Numbered from the stretch's first letter, positions 1-5,488 are shown. The stretch: 5,488 nt of DNA from an uncultured bacterium (GCA_913054525.1 CAJXHR010000054.1:1-5488), one strand, 5' to 3'. The notes: a model not told the origin generated them from the sequence alone. Translations and numbers: made by a program.

Positions 1-897
1 TGCATCCACGGTACAATTCAAGAACATTTTGCCTCCGCAGAACTCGACGAAGAACAAATACGGGAGCTTCAACCCGACCTTGTGCGGCTTTGTGAAAAAA
101 GACCTTCCTGGAATCCCACACTACAACAAACCTCAAGCTGTTATCACGAGATAGGTCATCTCTCAATGTATCTTACTGGTGCTGATGTAAATGCTGCTAC
201 CGCGGTCTGTGAGGCTGTTGGCATAAAAGAAGACGGGAGAAATTACCTTCAGACATGCTATGAAGGAATTTTTATGCAAATATTTCAGCCGCGCGAACCG
301 GAAGATTTTGCGCTCATATATAATATCGTCCCCCTCAAAAAAAACTTGGTGGAATGTGATCAATATACCAACGGGATAGACAAGGGAATTTGTTGGGAGC
401 GAGGTTGGCGGGGGGAACTTAGTTCTTTTTGCGGTCAGTTTCCCCAGGAGATTCAGTGGGGATGCTTTCGGGAAGCGTGGATAGTGGGTAATAAGGAAAA
501 AGAAATAGAGACTTCGGAAGATATTATTGATTACTGTTCCTACTCTATGGACCCGAGGGAGCATAAGTTATGCTATAATAAGCTCTTTTTTTCGATTGCG
601 GTTCGTTTCGAATTTCAAGCAAGTCGTATGAATGCTCTATGTACAGGGATGCCGGAAGAAATAAAGGCACAGTGTTTTGCTAATATGGCTTCGCGTATGG
701 TTGAAACAGATAAAAATTTAATTGAGAGGGCAGTTGGAATCTGTGAGTATGCCCGGAAGTTTGAGCTAGAAAATGAATGCTACAAGGAGCTTCTATATTA
801 TTCAACTTTTTCCGTACATCCAGAATCTGAAGAATTTATTCAATATTGTAGTTACCTTCCAGATTTCTGGAATGCAAGATGCCGAGATAGAATTTAG
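1..897 (+). CDS. Cys/His-rich solenoid protein, paralog 1 (5' end missing)
   Basis: The frame is open from base 1 and ends with TAG at 895-897, giving 298 visible residues; the start lies upstream. The GTG at 82 is an internal Val codon, because upstream codons read CIHGTIQEHF, which matches the C-x-H-G motif of the two paralogs in this window. C-Y-H-E-I-G-H lies at residues 47-53. After it come cysteine pairs at 70/86, 119/131, 144/155, 179/191, 214/225, 248/260 and 283/294. From residue 144 the first cysteines are spaced 35, 35, 34 and 35 residues apart. This looks like an alpha-solenoid of Sel1/TPR-like repeat length with one probable disulfide per repeat. The Glu of the paralogs' H-G-x2-E motif is Gln here (H3, Q7). 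An exported location is inferred from the paralogs' anchors and the cysteine content. I do not recognise the family, and the function is unknown. It is a real gene with high confidence; the role is a guess. Confidence 0.85.
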   Translation, partial: CIHGTIQEHFASAELDEEQIRELQPDLVRLCEKRPSWNPTLQQTSSCYHEIGHLSMYLTGADVNAATAVCEAVGIKEDGRNYLQTCYEGIFMQIFQPREPEDFALIYNIVPLKKNLVECDQYTNGIDKGICWERGWRGELSSFCGQFPQEIQWGCFREAWIVGNKEKEIETSEDIIDYCSYSMDPREHKLCYNKLFFSIAVRFEFQASRMNALCTGMPEEIKAQCFANMASRMVETDKNLIERAVGICEYARKFELENECYKELLYYSTFSVHPESEEFIQYCSYLPDFWNARCRDRI

Positions 898-912
898 GCG
901 TTATAGTATAAT
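884..912 (+). promoter_or_regulatory. Putative promoter with perfect -10 box
   Basis: A perfect TATAAT lies at 907-912, in the 23-base gap after the upstream gene. The candidate -35 at 884-889 (GAGATA, 17-base spacer) matches the consensus at only three of six positions. Transcription would begin at about 919-921, which is the GTG start of the next gene, so the transcript could be leaderless. The site would drive the four genes from 921 to 4990. The -10 is persuasive; the -35 is weak. Confidence 0.5.
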
Positions 913-920
913 GAAAGGCA

Positions 921-1400
921 GTGTCATACAATTTTCTTAAAATATTTCTTACTTCTACCATACTTTTGTATTTTTACATGGGATTTTACTTCAGTAGCCA
1001 TACCTCCGAAGGAGAAGCGTACCCGTTTTTCTCCTGGTTTGTATTCACGAGAGTTCCACCTCAGTTCATAACGGGGTATGCGCTAAAAATTGTTGAATAT
1101 GAAGGTAAAAAGTTAGATTCCCCTGTCTTTTTCCAGGATTCCCACGGTATATACTTTAAAAAAATTCTAACCATGACTGAGTATGATTATACAATACGAG
1201 TCTTGGGCGAAAATATTGAACGCGGGGAAACTGAAAAGGTAGAGCAGTATCGCAAAACCATAGAGGAAAGTTTCCTATCACAACCCGTTGTTTATGAAAT
1301 AGTAAGGATTGAATTTGACACATTGAAGTATTGGAAGACGGGACAATTTACTGAAGGCGAAAGAATAGCTACCCTTACCGCTAAAGAGAAGGATTTATGA
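921..1400 (+). CDS. Small membrane-anchored protein, HTTM-associated
   Basis: This is a 159-residue protein with one N-terminal membrane segment (about residues 6-25) and an outside domain. A conserved-looking motif, YPFFSWFVFTRVPP, sits at 34-47, followed by a short beta-rich stretch near 50-72 and a helix around 100-118. I recall short proteins with a similar PFFxWxxF motif encoded next to HTTM genes, but that is memory and not a search result. The GTG at 921 is the most upstream start possible, because TGA at 912-914 closes the frame. AAAGG at 914-918 is only two bases from the GTG, too close for a normal Shine-Dalgarno, while a TATAAT box ends eight bases before it, so leaderless translation is plausible. 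Its stop overlaps the HTTM start (ATGA, 1397-1400), so the two products are probably made together and may form a complex. The function is unknown. Confidence 0.82.
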   Translation: MSYNFLKIFLTSTILLYFYMGFYFSSHTSEGEAYPFFSWFVFTRVPPQFITGYALKIVEYEGKKLDSPVFFQDSHGIYFKKILTMTEYDYTIRVLGENIERGETEKVEQYRKTIEESFLSQPVVYEIVRIEFDTLKYWKTGQFTEGERIATLTAKEKDL

Positions 1401-2380
1401 AACAAATAACAACCATTAAAAAATATCTCTCAAGTATATTTCCTTTTTCAATAGAATCTTTTGCTGCGAGGGGGAAGCCATTTACTAAGGCGAAAACCAT
1501 TGTGCAATTTTTTTATTACTTTCTTGCATTCCAAGCTCTGGTGGTTATTAATGGTGGGAAGTTTCTTTCCCAAGAAGAAAATTTTTCTCCTGTATGGTCA
1601 ATTCCATGGGCAAATCACTTGAGCCTTGCTACTACAGCAAACATTATACAATTCTTTTTTCTTATAAGCGCTTTTATCGGGGCGTTCTTTTTTCAAAATC
1701 GTATAGCCCGTATATTTGTTTTTTTGGGAATATTCCAGCTCAACGCACTGCTCAGTTCAGTATTGCGAGCTGATCATCACTGGTACCCATGGTTGTACGT
1801 GTCTTTCTTGTTGATTTTTCTACCGGATGCCTGGGCGGGGAAAGCGCATTCTCTACAAGTTCGCAAAAAATTCTTGTTGGTATTTTTTAGCGCTCAGGCC
1901 GTAACACTTTTTATATATTCAATGGCGGGCCTGGGTAAAATACAGGGCGCAATCTATCAGTACTTTGCGGGGCAGACACACGCATTTGCCCCCGAAGCTC
2001 TCGCCCTGCATATTGCCTATTGGCTGCGCAACATCGACTCAACAAGTTTACTCGGTTCCTTTTTTGTTGAGCATGTCATCGTGGGATGGCCTCTTTTTCT
2101 TGGTATGATTTACCTACAGTTCTTTTCCTTATGGATTGCCTTCAAGCCCTCCCTTCACAATATTTGGGCATTTGGGTTAATATTTATGCATACGGGAATT
2201 TATTTAACTATGGATATGCTCTTCTTCCCTACTGCCCTACTTTTAATCTTTTTGTTTTTCGATTCGCCTTTCAAAAAACACGATACTTCCTGGAGAGAGA
2301 CAGTGGGAGACTTGCCAATCTTTGGTTGGATGCTAAGACGTATATTGTTTCGCCCCGGGAATAGTCATTCAATATCATGA
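1397..2380 (+). CDS. HTTM-domain membrane protein (vitamin K gamma-carboxylase-like)
   Basis: This 327-residue polytopic membrane protein has hydrophobic segments near residues 35-51, 80-99, 103-121, 130-146, 158-178, 218-248 and 256-288. It fits the HTTM family, the membrane core shared with vitamin K-dependent gamma-glutamyl carboxylase (GGCX). Two stretches support this when aligned by eye with human GGCX as I remember it. Residues 126-140 (DHHWYPWLYVSFLLI) resemble the region of catalytic His160. Residues 174-182 (YSMAGLGKI) resemble the region of the active-site base Lys218, making Lys181 its counterpart. A further motif, MHTGIYLTMDMLFFP, at 264-278 matches the family's late helix. The large lumenal domain of GGCX is absent, so this is HTTM only. 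AGAAGGA at 1387-1393 is a good but close ribosome site, and both ends overlap neighbours as ATGA. Carboxylation is only one possibility; the substrate and cofactor are unknown. Confidence 0.82.
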   Translation: MKQITTIKKYLSSIFPFSIESFAARGKPFTKAKTIVQFFYYFLAFQALVVINGGKFLSQEENFSPVWSIPWANHLSLATTANIIQFFFLISAFIGAFFFQNRIARIFVFLGIFQLNALLSSVLRADHHWYPWLYVSFLLIFLPDAWAGKAHSLQVRKKFLLVFFSAQAVTLFIYSMAGLGKIQGAIYQYFAGQTHAFAPEALALHIAYWLRNIDSTSLLGSFFVEHVIVGWPLFLGMIYLQFFSLWIAFKPSLHNIWAFGLIFMHTGIYLTMDMLFFPTALLLIFLFFDSPFKKHDTSWRETVGDLPIFGWMLRRILFRPGNSHSIS

Positions 2381-3861
2381 AATTTGTATACTTATTTATC
2401 ATTTTAGTCGTAGGCGGCGGAGCCATATTTTTCTTGAAAGGGGTTAAGTCAGCGCCAATCGTCGAGCCGGAAGCGGAGCAGGTCCATATTATAGAATTGC
2501 GTGATGATGGCTTTTATCCTGCGGAACTTAGTATACATGAAGGTGATACGGTAACATTTAGTACCACAAAGGATAATTTTTTTTGGCCGGCAAGCAATTC
2601 TCATCCCACGCATACAATCTATCCCGAGTTTGACCCCAAGGAGCCTATAGCGTCAGACAAAGAATGGAGTTTTAAATTTGATAAGCCGGGGACATGGAGA
2701 TACCACGACCATGTCAGAGCTTCTGCTATAGGAAAAATAATTGTTATAGGCAAGAATCGGGAAGAGGTATATATGGATTGCCAGAATTTGGATAAACTTA
2801 ATGAACAAGAAAGAGAACAGTGCTGGGATTCACTCTTGTCTGACACGCTTAAGGAGAAGGGCGTGAAGGCTTCTTTCGAGGTCTTCGCAAACATTTACCG
2901 GACCGATCCCTTATTTTCATTTAAGGGGTGCCATTGGTACGCACATCGGCTTGGAGAGGAGTTTTACGCGGAAGAATATCCCAAATATAAAGATATAGAA
3001 GCGCTGGACCTACCTCCCGAAACCTATTACTGCGGCTTTGGTTTTTTTCATGGCTGGTTGGAGCATATGCTGAGAGACGATCCGGATGTAGAAAAAACGA
3101 AACGCCTTTGTGATTATCTCGACAATCAATTATCGGACGAGCGGCCGCGAATACGTTTGAATTGCTATCATGCAATCGGCCACGGCTTTGTTAACGAACC
3201 ATTCGATCCTGCAAGCTGGGGAAAAGCTCAAGAGATAATAAATCCTGCTCTGGAGATTTGCGACGGGGTCTCGAATAATCCAAATGAGGTCCGGGAATGT
3301 CTCCAAGGGGCTTTTAATGTTATCTCTGATTGGATCTTTCGGGCAGAGTACGGCCTAGCTCCTGTCATTGAGGACCCTCTCTGGCTCTGTCCTAAGCAGC
3401 GCACATATGAGCATACGAAGGCCTGCTATTATGAAATGGCCATGCATCTTAACGGCCTTGTCGGCGACGACCTTTCTAAGCTTGCTGAGTTTACCAAAGA
3501 TATTGAAGATGATAAAATCGCTTGGCTAGTCATAGATGTAGTGGCTGCGGGCGCAACGCAAAGAGCCCTTTCAAAAGATGATTATAGCGAATATATATTT
3601 GCGTGCCGTGGCCTTCCCGAACGCCTGCGGGTTGGGTGTCTGCATGGTTTCGCAGGCGGGTTTATGGCTCACGGCGAACCCGAGAAAGAGTACGTAAAAG
3701 CATTAAAATTTTGCGGTTCCGAAGAGCTTCTGGAAGACGAGAAGCATGTTTGCTATAAAAATATAATCAGGACCTTCAAGGGCTCTTATCCCCGTGAAAA
3801 AGTAGAAGGCATTTGTGCGACTATCGATGAAGCGTATCGAATATATTGCTCATACGAATAA
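2377..3861 (+). CDS. Cupredoxin-like domain fused to Cys/His-rich solenoid, paralog 2
   Basis: This is a 494-residue exported protein. A membrane anchor or signal lies at about residues 3-20. A cupredoxin-like beta-sandwich spans about 35-125, with H76-P-T-H79 and Y109-H-D-H112 as candidate metal ligands. The Cys and Met of a classical blue-copper site are absent. A helical lead-in runs about 128-183. The family core follows: C185-H186-x2-A-H190, C219 with H225-G-x2-E229, and C245 with C263-Y-H265-A-I-G-H269. Solenoid cysteine pairs then sit at 295/308, 338/350, 410/421, 446/459 and 480/491. All 16 cysteines can be paired, 14 of them at 11-18 residue spacing, which suggests an oxidising compartment. 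The start overlaps the HTTM stop by ATGA with no clear Shine-Dalgarno, implying coupled reinitiation. It probably binds copper or another metal outside the membrane. The enzymatic or sensory role is unknown. Confidence 0.85.
   Translation: MKFVYLFIILVVGGGAIFFLKGVKSAPIVEPEAEQVHIIELRDDGFYPAELSIHEGDTVTFSTTKDNFFWPASNSHPTHTIYPEFDPKEPIASDKEWSFKFDKPGTWRYHDHVRASAIGKIIVIGKNREEVYMDCQNLDKLNEQEREQCWDSLLSDTLKEKGVKASFEVFANIYRTDPLFSFKGCHWYAHRLGEEFYAEEYPKYKDIEALDLPPETYYCGFGFFHGWLEHMLRDDPDVEKTKRLCDYLDNQLSDERPRIRLNCYHAIGHGFVNEPFDPASWGKAQEIINPALEICDGVSNNPNEVRECLQGAFNVISDWIFRAEYGLAPVIEDPLWLCPKQRTYEHTKACYYEMAMHLNGLVGDDLSKLAEFTKDIEDDKIAWLVIDVVAAGATQRALSKDDYSEYIFACRGLPERLRVGCLHGFAGGFMAHGEPEKEYVKALKFCGSEELLEDEKHVCYKNIIRTFKGSYPREKVEGICATIDEAYRIYCSYE
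3804..3809 (+). promoter_or_regulatory. Ribosome binding site deciding the GTG start at 3815
   Basis: AGAAGG lies five bases before GTG 3815, a good Shine-Dalgarno distance. The competing in-frame ATG at 3827 has no such element at usable spacing. The site lies inside the end of the upstream gene. Confidence 0.55.
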
Positions 3862-4990
3862 AAGCAGAAAACTAAAGATTATACTTTTTGTTATTTTGGT
3901 TTTCGCTGTTTTATTAGAGATTGTTTTTTTATCCTCACCCAAAGAGATAAAGTTTGGTGCTGAAGAATTAAGCAATATTAAAATTACTGAAATTGCAAAA
4001 AATGAAAAGGTTTTGCAAGCTGTGGTGAAGCGGGTGGGCGTGAAAGCGGTCATGGAAAAACTGGCCGCAGAAACCGGCGGCGGGTCTTTTCTTGATTGTC
4101 ATCAGGGGGCGCATTATATCGGCAGAGCTGCGTACAACGTTTATAAGGAGGAAGCCTTTCAAAGATGCGACTCTTCATGCCATTCGGGGTGCTACCACGG
4201 AGCCATGGAAGGGATTCTGATAGAAAAGGGCAGTATTGATTTTCTTAGAAACCTTGAAGATATCTGCACGTCCTTTGACGGGGCATTCGGCGTTTTTGAG
4301 TGTTATCACGGCCTGGGGCACGCTATATTGGCTTACTTAAATTATGATCTTCCCGGCACCCTTAAACAGTGCAAAGAACTCTCAAATAGCTTTGGTTTTG
4401 AAATAAATGCCTGCTATGCGGGGGCATTCATGGAAAATGTTGTAACAGGTCAGGGCTTGGGGACGGCAAAAAGCCCTCATGCCACAGAATGGCTAAATAC
4501 GACCGACCCACATTTTCCTTGCAACAAAATTGATCAGGAATACTCCATACAGCACGAGTGTTACGGCATGCAGACAAGCTGGATGCTGTATCTTAATCAC
4601 TACAATTTTGATGAAGTTATAGGGGAGTGCTATAATGTACCCGAAAATATGGTCCTTGTTTGCTTTCAAAGTTTGGGCAGGGATATAGCCGGCTATACCT
4701 TGCGCAAGCCAGAGAGAATCGCAGAGTTATGCGGCAAAGTGCCGAAAGATAAGCACTATTATGACCGCTGTATAGACGGCGCGTTAAACGTGATTCTTGA
4801 TTTTTGGGGACCCGGCCTCAAGGACCAGGCGACCGCTCTATGCCGGCTCGTCGAAGAACCGAGCAAAAGAAGTTGTTATTCAATTTTAGCAAATGCCCTG
4901 TCTTTTATATTTCTCACCCCAGAGGAAGCAGAGCCCGTCTGTAGAAGTTTTGAGGAGAAATACAGAAATCTTTGCGCACCCCCCCGCTAA
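3815..4990 (+). CDS. Membrane-anchored Cys/His-rich solenoid protein, paralog 3
   Basis: This 391-residue protein has a basic N-terminus and one membrane segment (about residues 21-40), so the rest is probably outside. A helical lead-in containing G-V-K-A (75-78) parallels the region after the cupredoxin domain in paralog 2 (G-V-K-A at 162-165). The core follows: C95-H96-x2-A-H100-x2-G, C126-Y-H128-G-x2-E132, and C163-Y-H165-G-L-G-H169. Cysteine pairs are 151/163, 186/200, 236/249, 272/283, 306/319, 343/354 and 376/387. The first cysteines are mostly 33-37 residues apart. There are 18 cysteines in total, an even number, with extra ones at 118 and 122. It ends in the same half-repeat as paralog 2 (C-x10-C with YR before the last Cys). 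GTG 3815 is chosen for its Shine-Dalgarno; ATG 3827 is the alternative. It overlaps the previous gene by 47 bases, so the two were probably kept together for co-expression. The family is unnamed to me and the function unknown. Confidence 0.87.
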   Translation: MRLSMKRIEYIAHTNKSRKLKIILFVILVFAVLLEIVFLSSPKEIKFGAEELSNIKITEIAKNEKVLQAVVKRVGVKAVMEKLAAETGGGSFLDCHQGAHYIGRAAYNVYKEEAFQRCDSSCHSGCYHGAMEGILIEKGSIDFLRNLEDICTSFDGAFGVFECYHGLGHAILAYLNYDLPGTLKQCKELSNSFGFEINACYAGAFMENVVTGQGLGTAKSPHATEWLNTTDPHFPCNKIDQEYSIQHECYGMQTSWMLYLNHYNFDEVIGECYNVPENMVLVCFQSLGRDIAGYTLRKPERIAELCGKVPKDKHYYDRCIDGALNVILDFWGPGLKDQATALCRLVEEPSKRSCYSILANALSFIFLTPEEAEPVCRSFEEKYRNLCAPPR

Positions 4991-5000
4991 ATCTCGACTA

Positions 5001-5032
5001 TAGTCAATCATCTAATCTATATGGTATAAAAT
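5001..5032 (+). promoter_or_regulatory. Putative promoter of the DUF5989-carbamoyltransferase cassette
   Basis: A -35-like TAGTCA (5001-5006, four of six consensus bases) is followed after 18 bases by TATAAA (5025-5030); the overlapping TAAAAT (5027-5032) is an alternative -10. It fills the only gap of more than 25 bases in the window, at the boundary between the two gene groups. The start point predicted from the -10 coincides with GTG 5037 and no Shine-Dalgarno precedes it, so the message may be leaderless. A perfect 10-base palindrome, GACTATAGTC (4996-5005), overlaps the -35. Confidence 0.55.
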
Positions 5033-5036
5033 ATCT

Positions 5037-5189
5037 GTGCTTGAAACCGTAAAACAACTTTTAGCGCTAGCGCTCAAGACAAACAAAATTTGGTTGCTGC
5101 CAATATTGCTGATTTTAATTATCGCGGCGGTGTTAATAATCAGTGCGCAAATTTCTCCTGTTCCGGTATTTCTGTATCCTATAATATGA
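5037..5189 (+). CDS. DUF5989 family small membrane protein
   Basis: This 50-residue protein has a short amphipathic, basic N-terminus (MLETVKQLLALALKTNKIW), one membrane helix (about residues 19-38) and a short tail, SPVPVFLYPII. The layout is K/W followed by LLP, a hydrophobic helix, then a P-x-x-x-x-Y-P ending. This matches DUF5989 proteins, which are about 50 residues long and commonly sit beside SxtJ-like proteins and NodU-type carbamoyltransferases; both follow here in order. The molecular role is unknown, and it may anchor or stabilise the carbamoyltransferase at the membrane. The frame is closed by TAA at 5013-5015. GTG 5037 is the first usable start and lies just behind the -10 box. 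The neighbouring order gives good confidence in the assignment despite the short length. Confidence 0.82.
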   Translation: MLETVKQLLALALKTNKIWLLPILLILIIAAVLIISAQISPVPVFLYPII

Positions 5190-5192
5190 AGC

Positions 5193-5402
5193 ATGCTCTC
5201 AGCCGCTAGAACAATTGTCCGTAAAATGAACGACCTTTTTATTTCCGCGGTTTTGGTGGTGTTTTATTTCTTCGTAGTCGGCATCACGGCATTACTCTTA
5301 TTGGCCGTCACAAAAATTAAAGGCAGAAAAAGTCAGAGTTCTTACTGGAAGAACGCAGACGGCAAAAAATTTACTGCCGATTATTTCAGGTCGCCATATT
5401 AA
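5193..5402 (+). CDS. Short SxtJ-like membrane protein (C-terminal-tail form)
   Basis: This 69-residue protein has one membrane helix (about residues 14-40), a basic stretch (KIKGRK) and a tail with S-Y-W (50-52) and D-Y-F-R (63-66). SxtJ-family proteins, as I recall them, are roughly twice this length, with an N-terminal membrane hairpin and a C-terminal tail carrying SYW and YFR-type motifs; only the last part is present here. The identification rests on that tail and on the position between DUF5989 and a carbamoyltransferase. It starts three bases after the DUF5989 stop and ends one base before the next start, so translation is probably coupled. ATG 5226 (residue 12) is an alternative start that still leaves the membrane helix intact. 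The function is unknown; it is likely a membrane partner of the carbamoyltransferase. Confidence 0.68.
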   Translation: MLSAARTIVRKMNDLFISAVLVVFYFFVVGITALLLLAVTKIKGRKSQSSYWKNADGKKFTADYFRSPY

Positions 5403-5403
5403 T

Positions 5404-5488
5404 ATGTACATTCTCGGAATTTCTGCGTTTTATCATGATAGCGCCGCCGCCCTTATAAAGGACGGCCGTGTTTTATATGCCGTAGAGG
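5404..5488 (+). CDS. NodU/TobZ-type carbamoyltransferase (3' end missing)
   Basis: Only 28 codons are visible before the window ends. They read MYILGISAFYHDSAAALI followed by KDGRVLYAVE, the characteristic opening of NodU/CmcH/TobZ-family O-carbamoyltransferases: a first beta strand, the H-D-[SA]-A-A motif (H11, D12), and the D-G turn before the V-x-x-x-E strand. In this family the N-terminal Kae1-like and C-terminal YrdC-like domains use carbamoyl phosphate and ATP to carbamoylate a hydroxyl through a carbamoyl-adenylate intermediate. The acceptor cannot be told from this fragment. It follows the SxtJ-like gene by one base, and CAGG at 5387-5390 is too far away to be a convincing ribosome site, so coupling is likely. 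The family assignment is firm; completeness is unknown. Confidence 0.92.
   Translation, partial: MYILGISAFYHDSAAALIKDGRVLYAVE

Noticed and set aside
82..84. GTG as the start of the first gene
   Set aside because: The frame is open to base 1 and the upstream codons encode a family motif (C-x-H-G), so this is an internal Val codon.
163..564. 133-residue - strand ORF opposite the first gene, and similar minus-strand ORFs at 2619-2894, 2921-3175, 3850-4053, 3968-4162 and 5012-5194
   Set aside because: They are shadows opposite genes with clear motif conservation. None shows a recognisable domain of its own.
911..940. Nine-codon ORF beginning at ATG 911, as a possible leader peptide
   Set aside because: It overlaps the -10 box and the start of the 159-residue gene, has no ribosome site, and has no recognisable leader features such as repeated codons followed by an attenuator.
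2086..2364. 92-residue + strand ORF inside the HTTM gene
   Set aside because: It is wholly inside a well-supported gene in another frame and matches no family I know.
2491..3861. c-type heme binding by the Cys/His motifs
   Set aside because: No C-x2-C-H motif occurs in this protein. The Cys-His order is C-H-x2-A-H or C-Y-H, which does not fit covalent heme attachment.
5063..5074. 12-base palindrome AGCGCTAGCGCT
   Set aside because: It lies inside the DUF5989 coding region, encodes an L-A-L-A run, and has no loop, so codon repetition explains it.
5180..5185. Perfect TATAAT seven bases before the ATG at 5193, as a third leaderless promoter
   Set aside because: It falls within the codons for the last residues of DUF5989, no -35 is visible at 16-18 bases, and translational coupling explains the start.
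5395..5406. 12-base palindrome CATATTAATATG over the stop/start junction before the carbamoyltransferase
   Set aside because: It is AT-rich without a loop, and its ends are fixed by the stop and ATG codons; chance is likely.

Overview
The window reads as a compact, single-strand stretch from a small-genome bacterium. The best guess is the Candidate Phyla Radiation (Patescibacteria, Parcubacteria-like). The clues are a His-rich, Cys-less cupredoxin of a type I associate with that group, a minimal DUF5989 / SxtJ-like / NodU-type carbamoyltransferase cassette, genes that overlap by 4 to 47 bases, and GTG starts that sit directly behind -10 boxes. This assignment is inference; no rRNA or other marker gene is present. 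Every gene is on the + strand, and no gap exceeds about 50 bases.

Left and centre (1-4990): three proteins share a distinctive Cys/His architecture that I do not recognise as a named family. They lie at 1-897 (5' end missing), 2377-3861 and 3815-4990. The two complete proteins share, in order, an N-terminal membrane anchor, a short helical lead-in, C-H-x2-A-H-x2-G, H-G-x2-E, C-Y-H-x-[IL]-G-H, and then a solenoid of roughly 35-residue repeats. Each repeat carries two cysteines 11-14 residues apart, the second usually followed by an aromatic residue. The 2377-3861 protein additionally has an N-terminal cupredoxin-like domain. Between the first and second of these genes are a small anchored protein (921-1400) and an HTTM membrane protein (1397-2380) related to the transmembrane core of vitamin K-dependent gamma-carboxylase, with counterparts of that enzyme's key His and Lys. 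Genes 921 to 4990 are linked by ATGA overlaps and one 47-base overlap, so they probably form one transcript. I infer an envelope-located, disulfide-rich metalloprotein system, possibly for metal or redox chemistry. The actual reaction is unknown.

Right (4991-5488): a new promoter starts a separate cassette: a 50-residue DUF5989 protein, a 69-residue protein resembling the C-terminal tail of SxtJ, and the first 28 codons of a NodU/TobZ-type carbamoyltransferase that continues beyond the window. Such cassettes are thought to carbamoylate a small molecule or glycan; the substrate cannot be read from this window.
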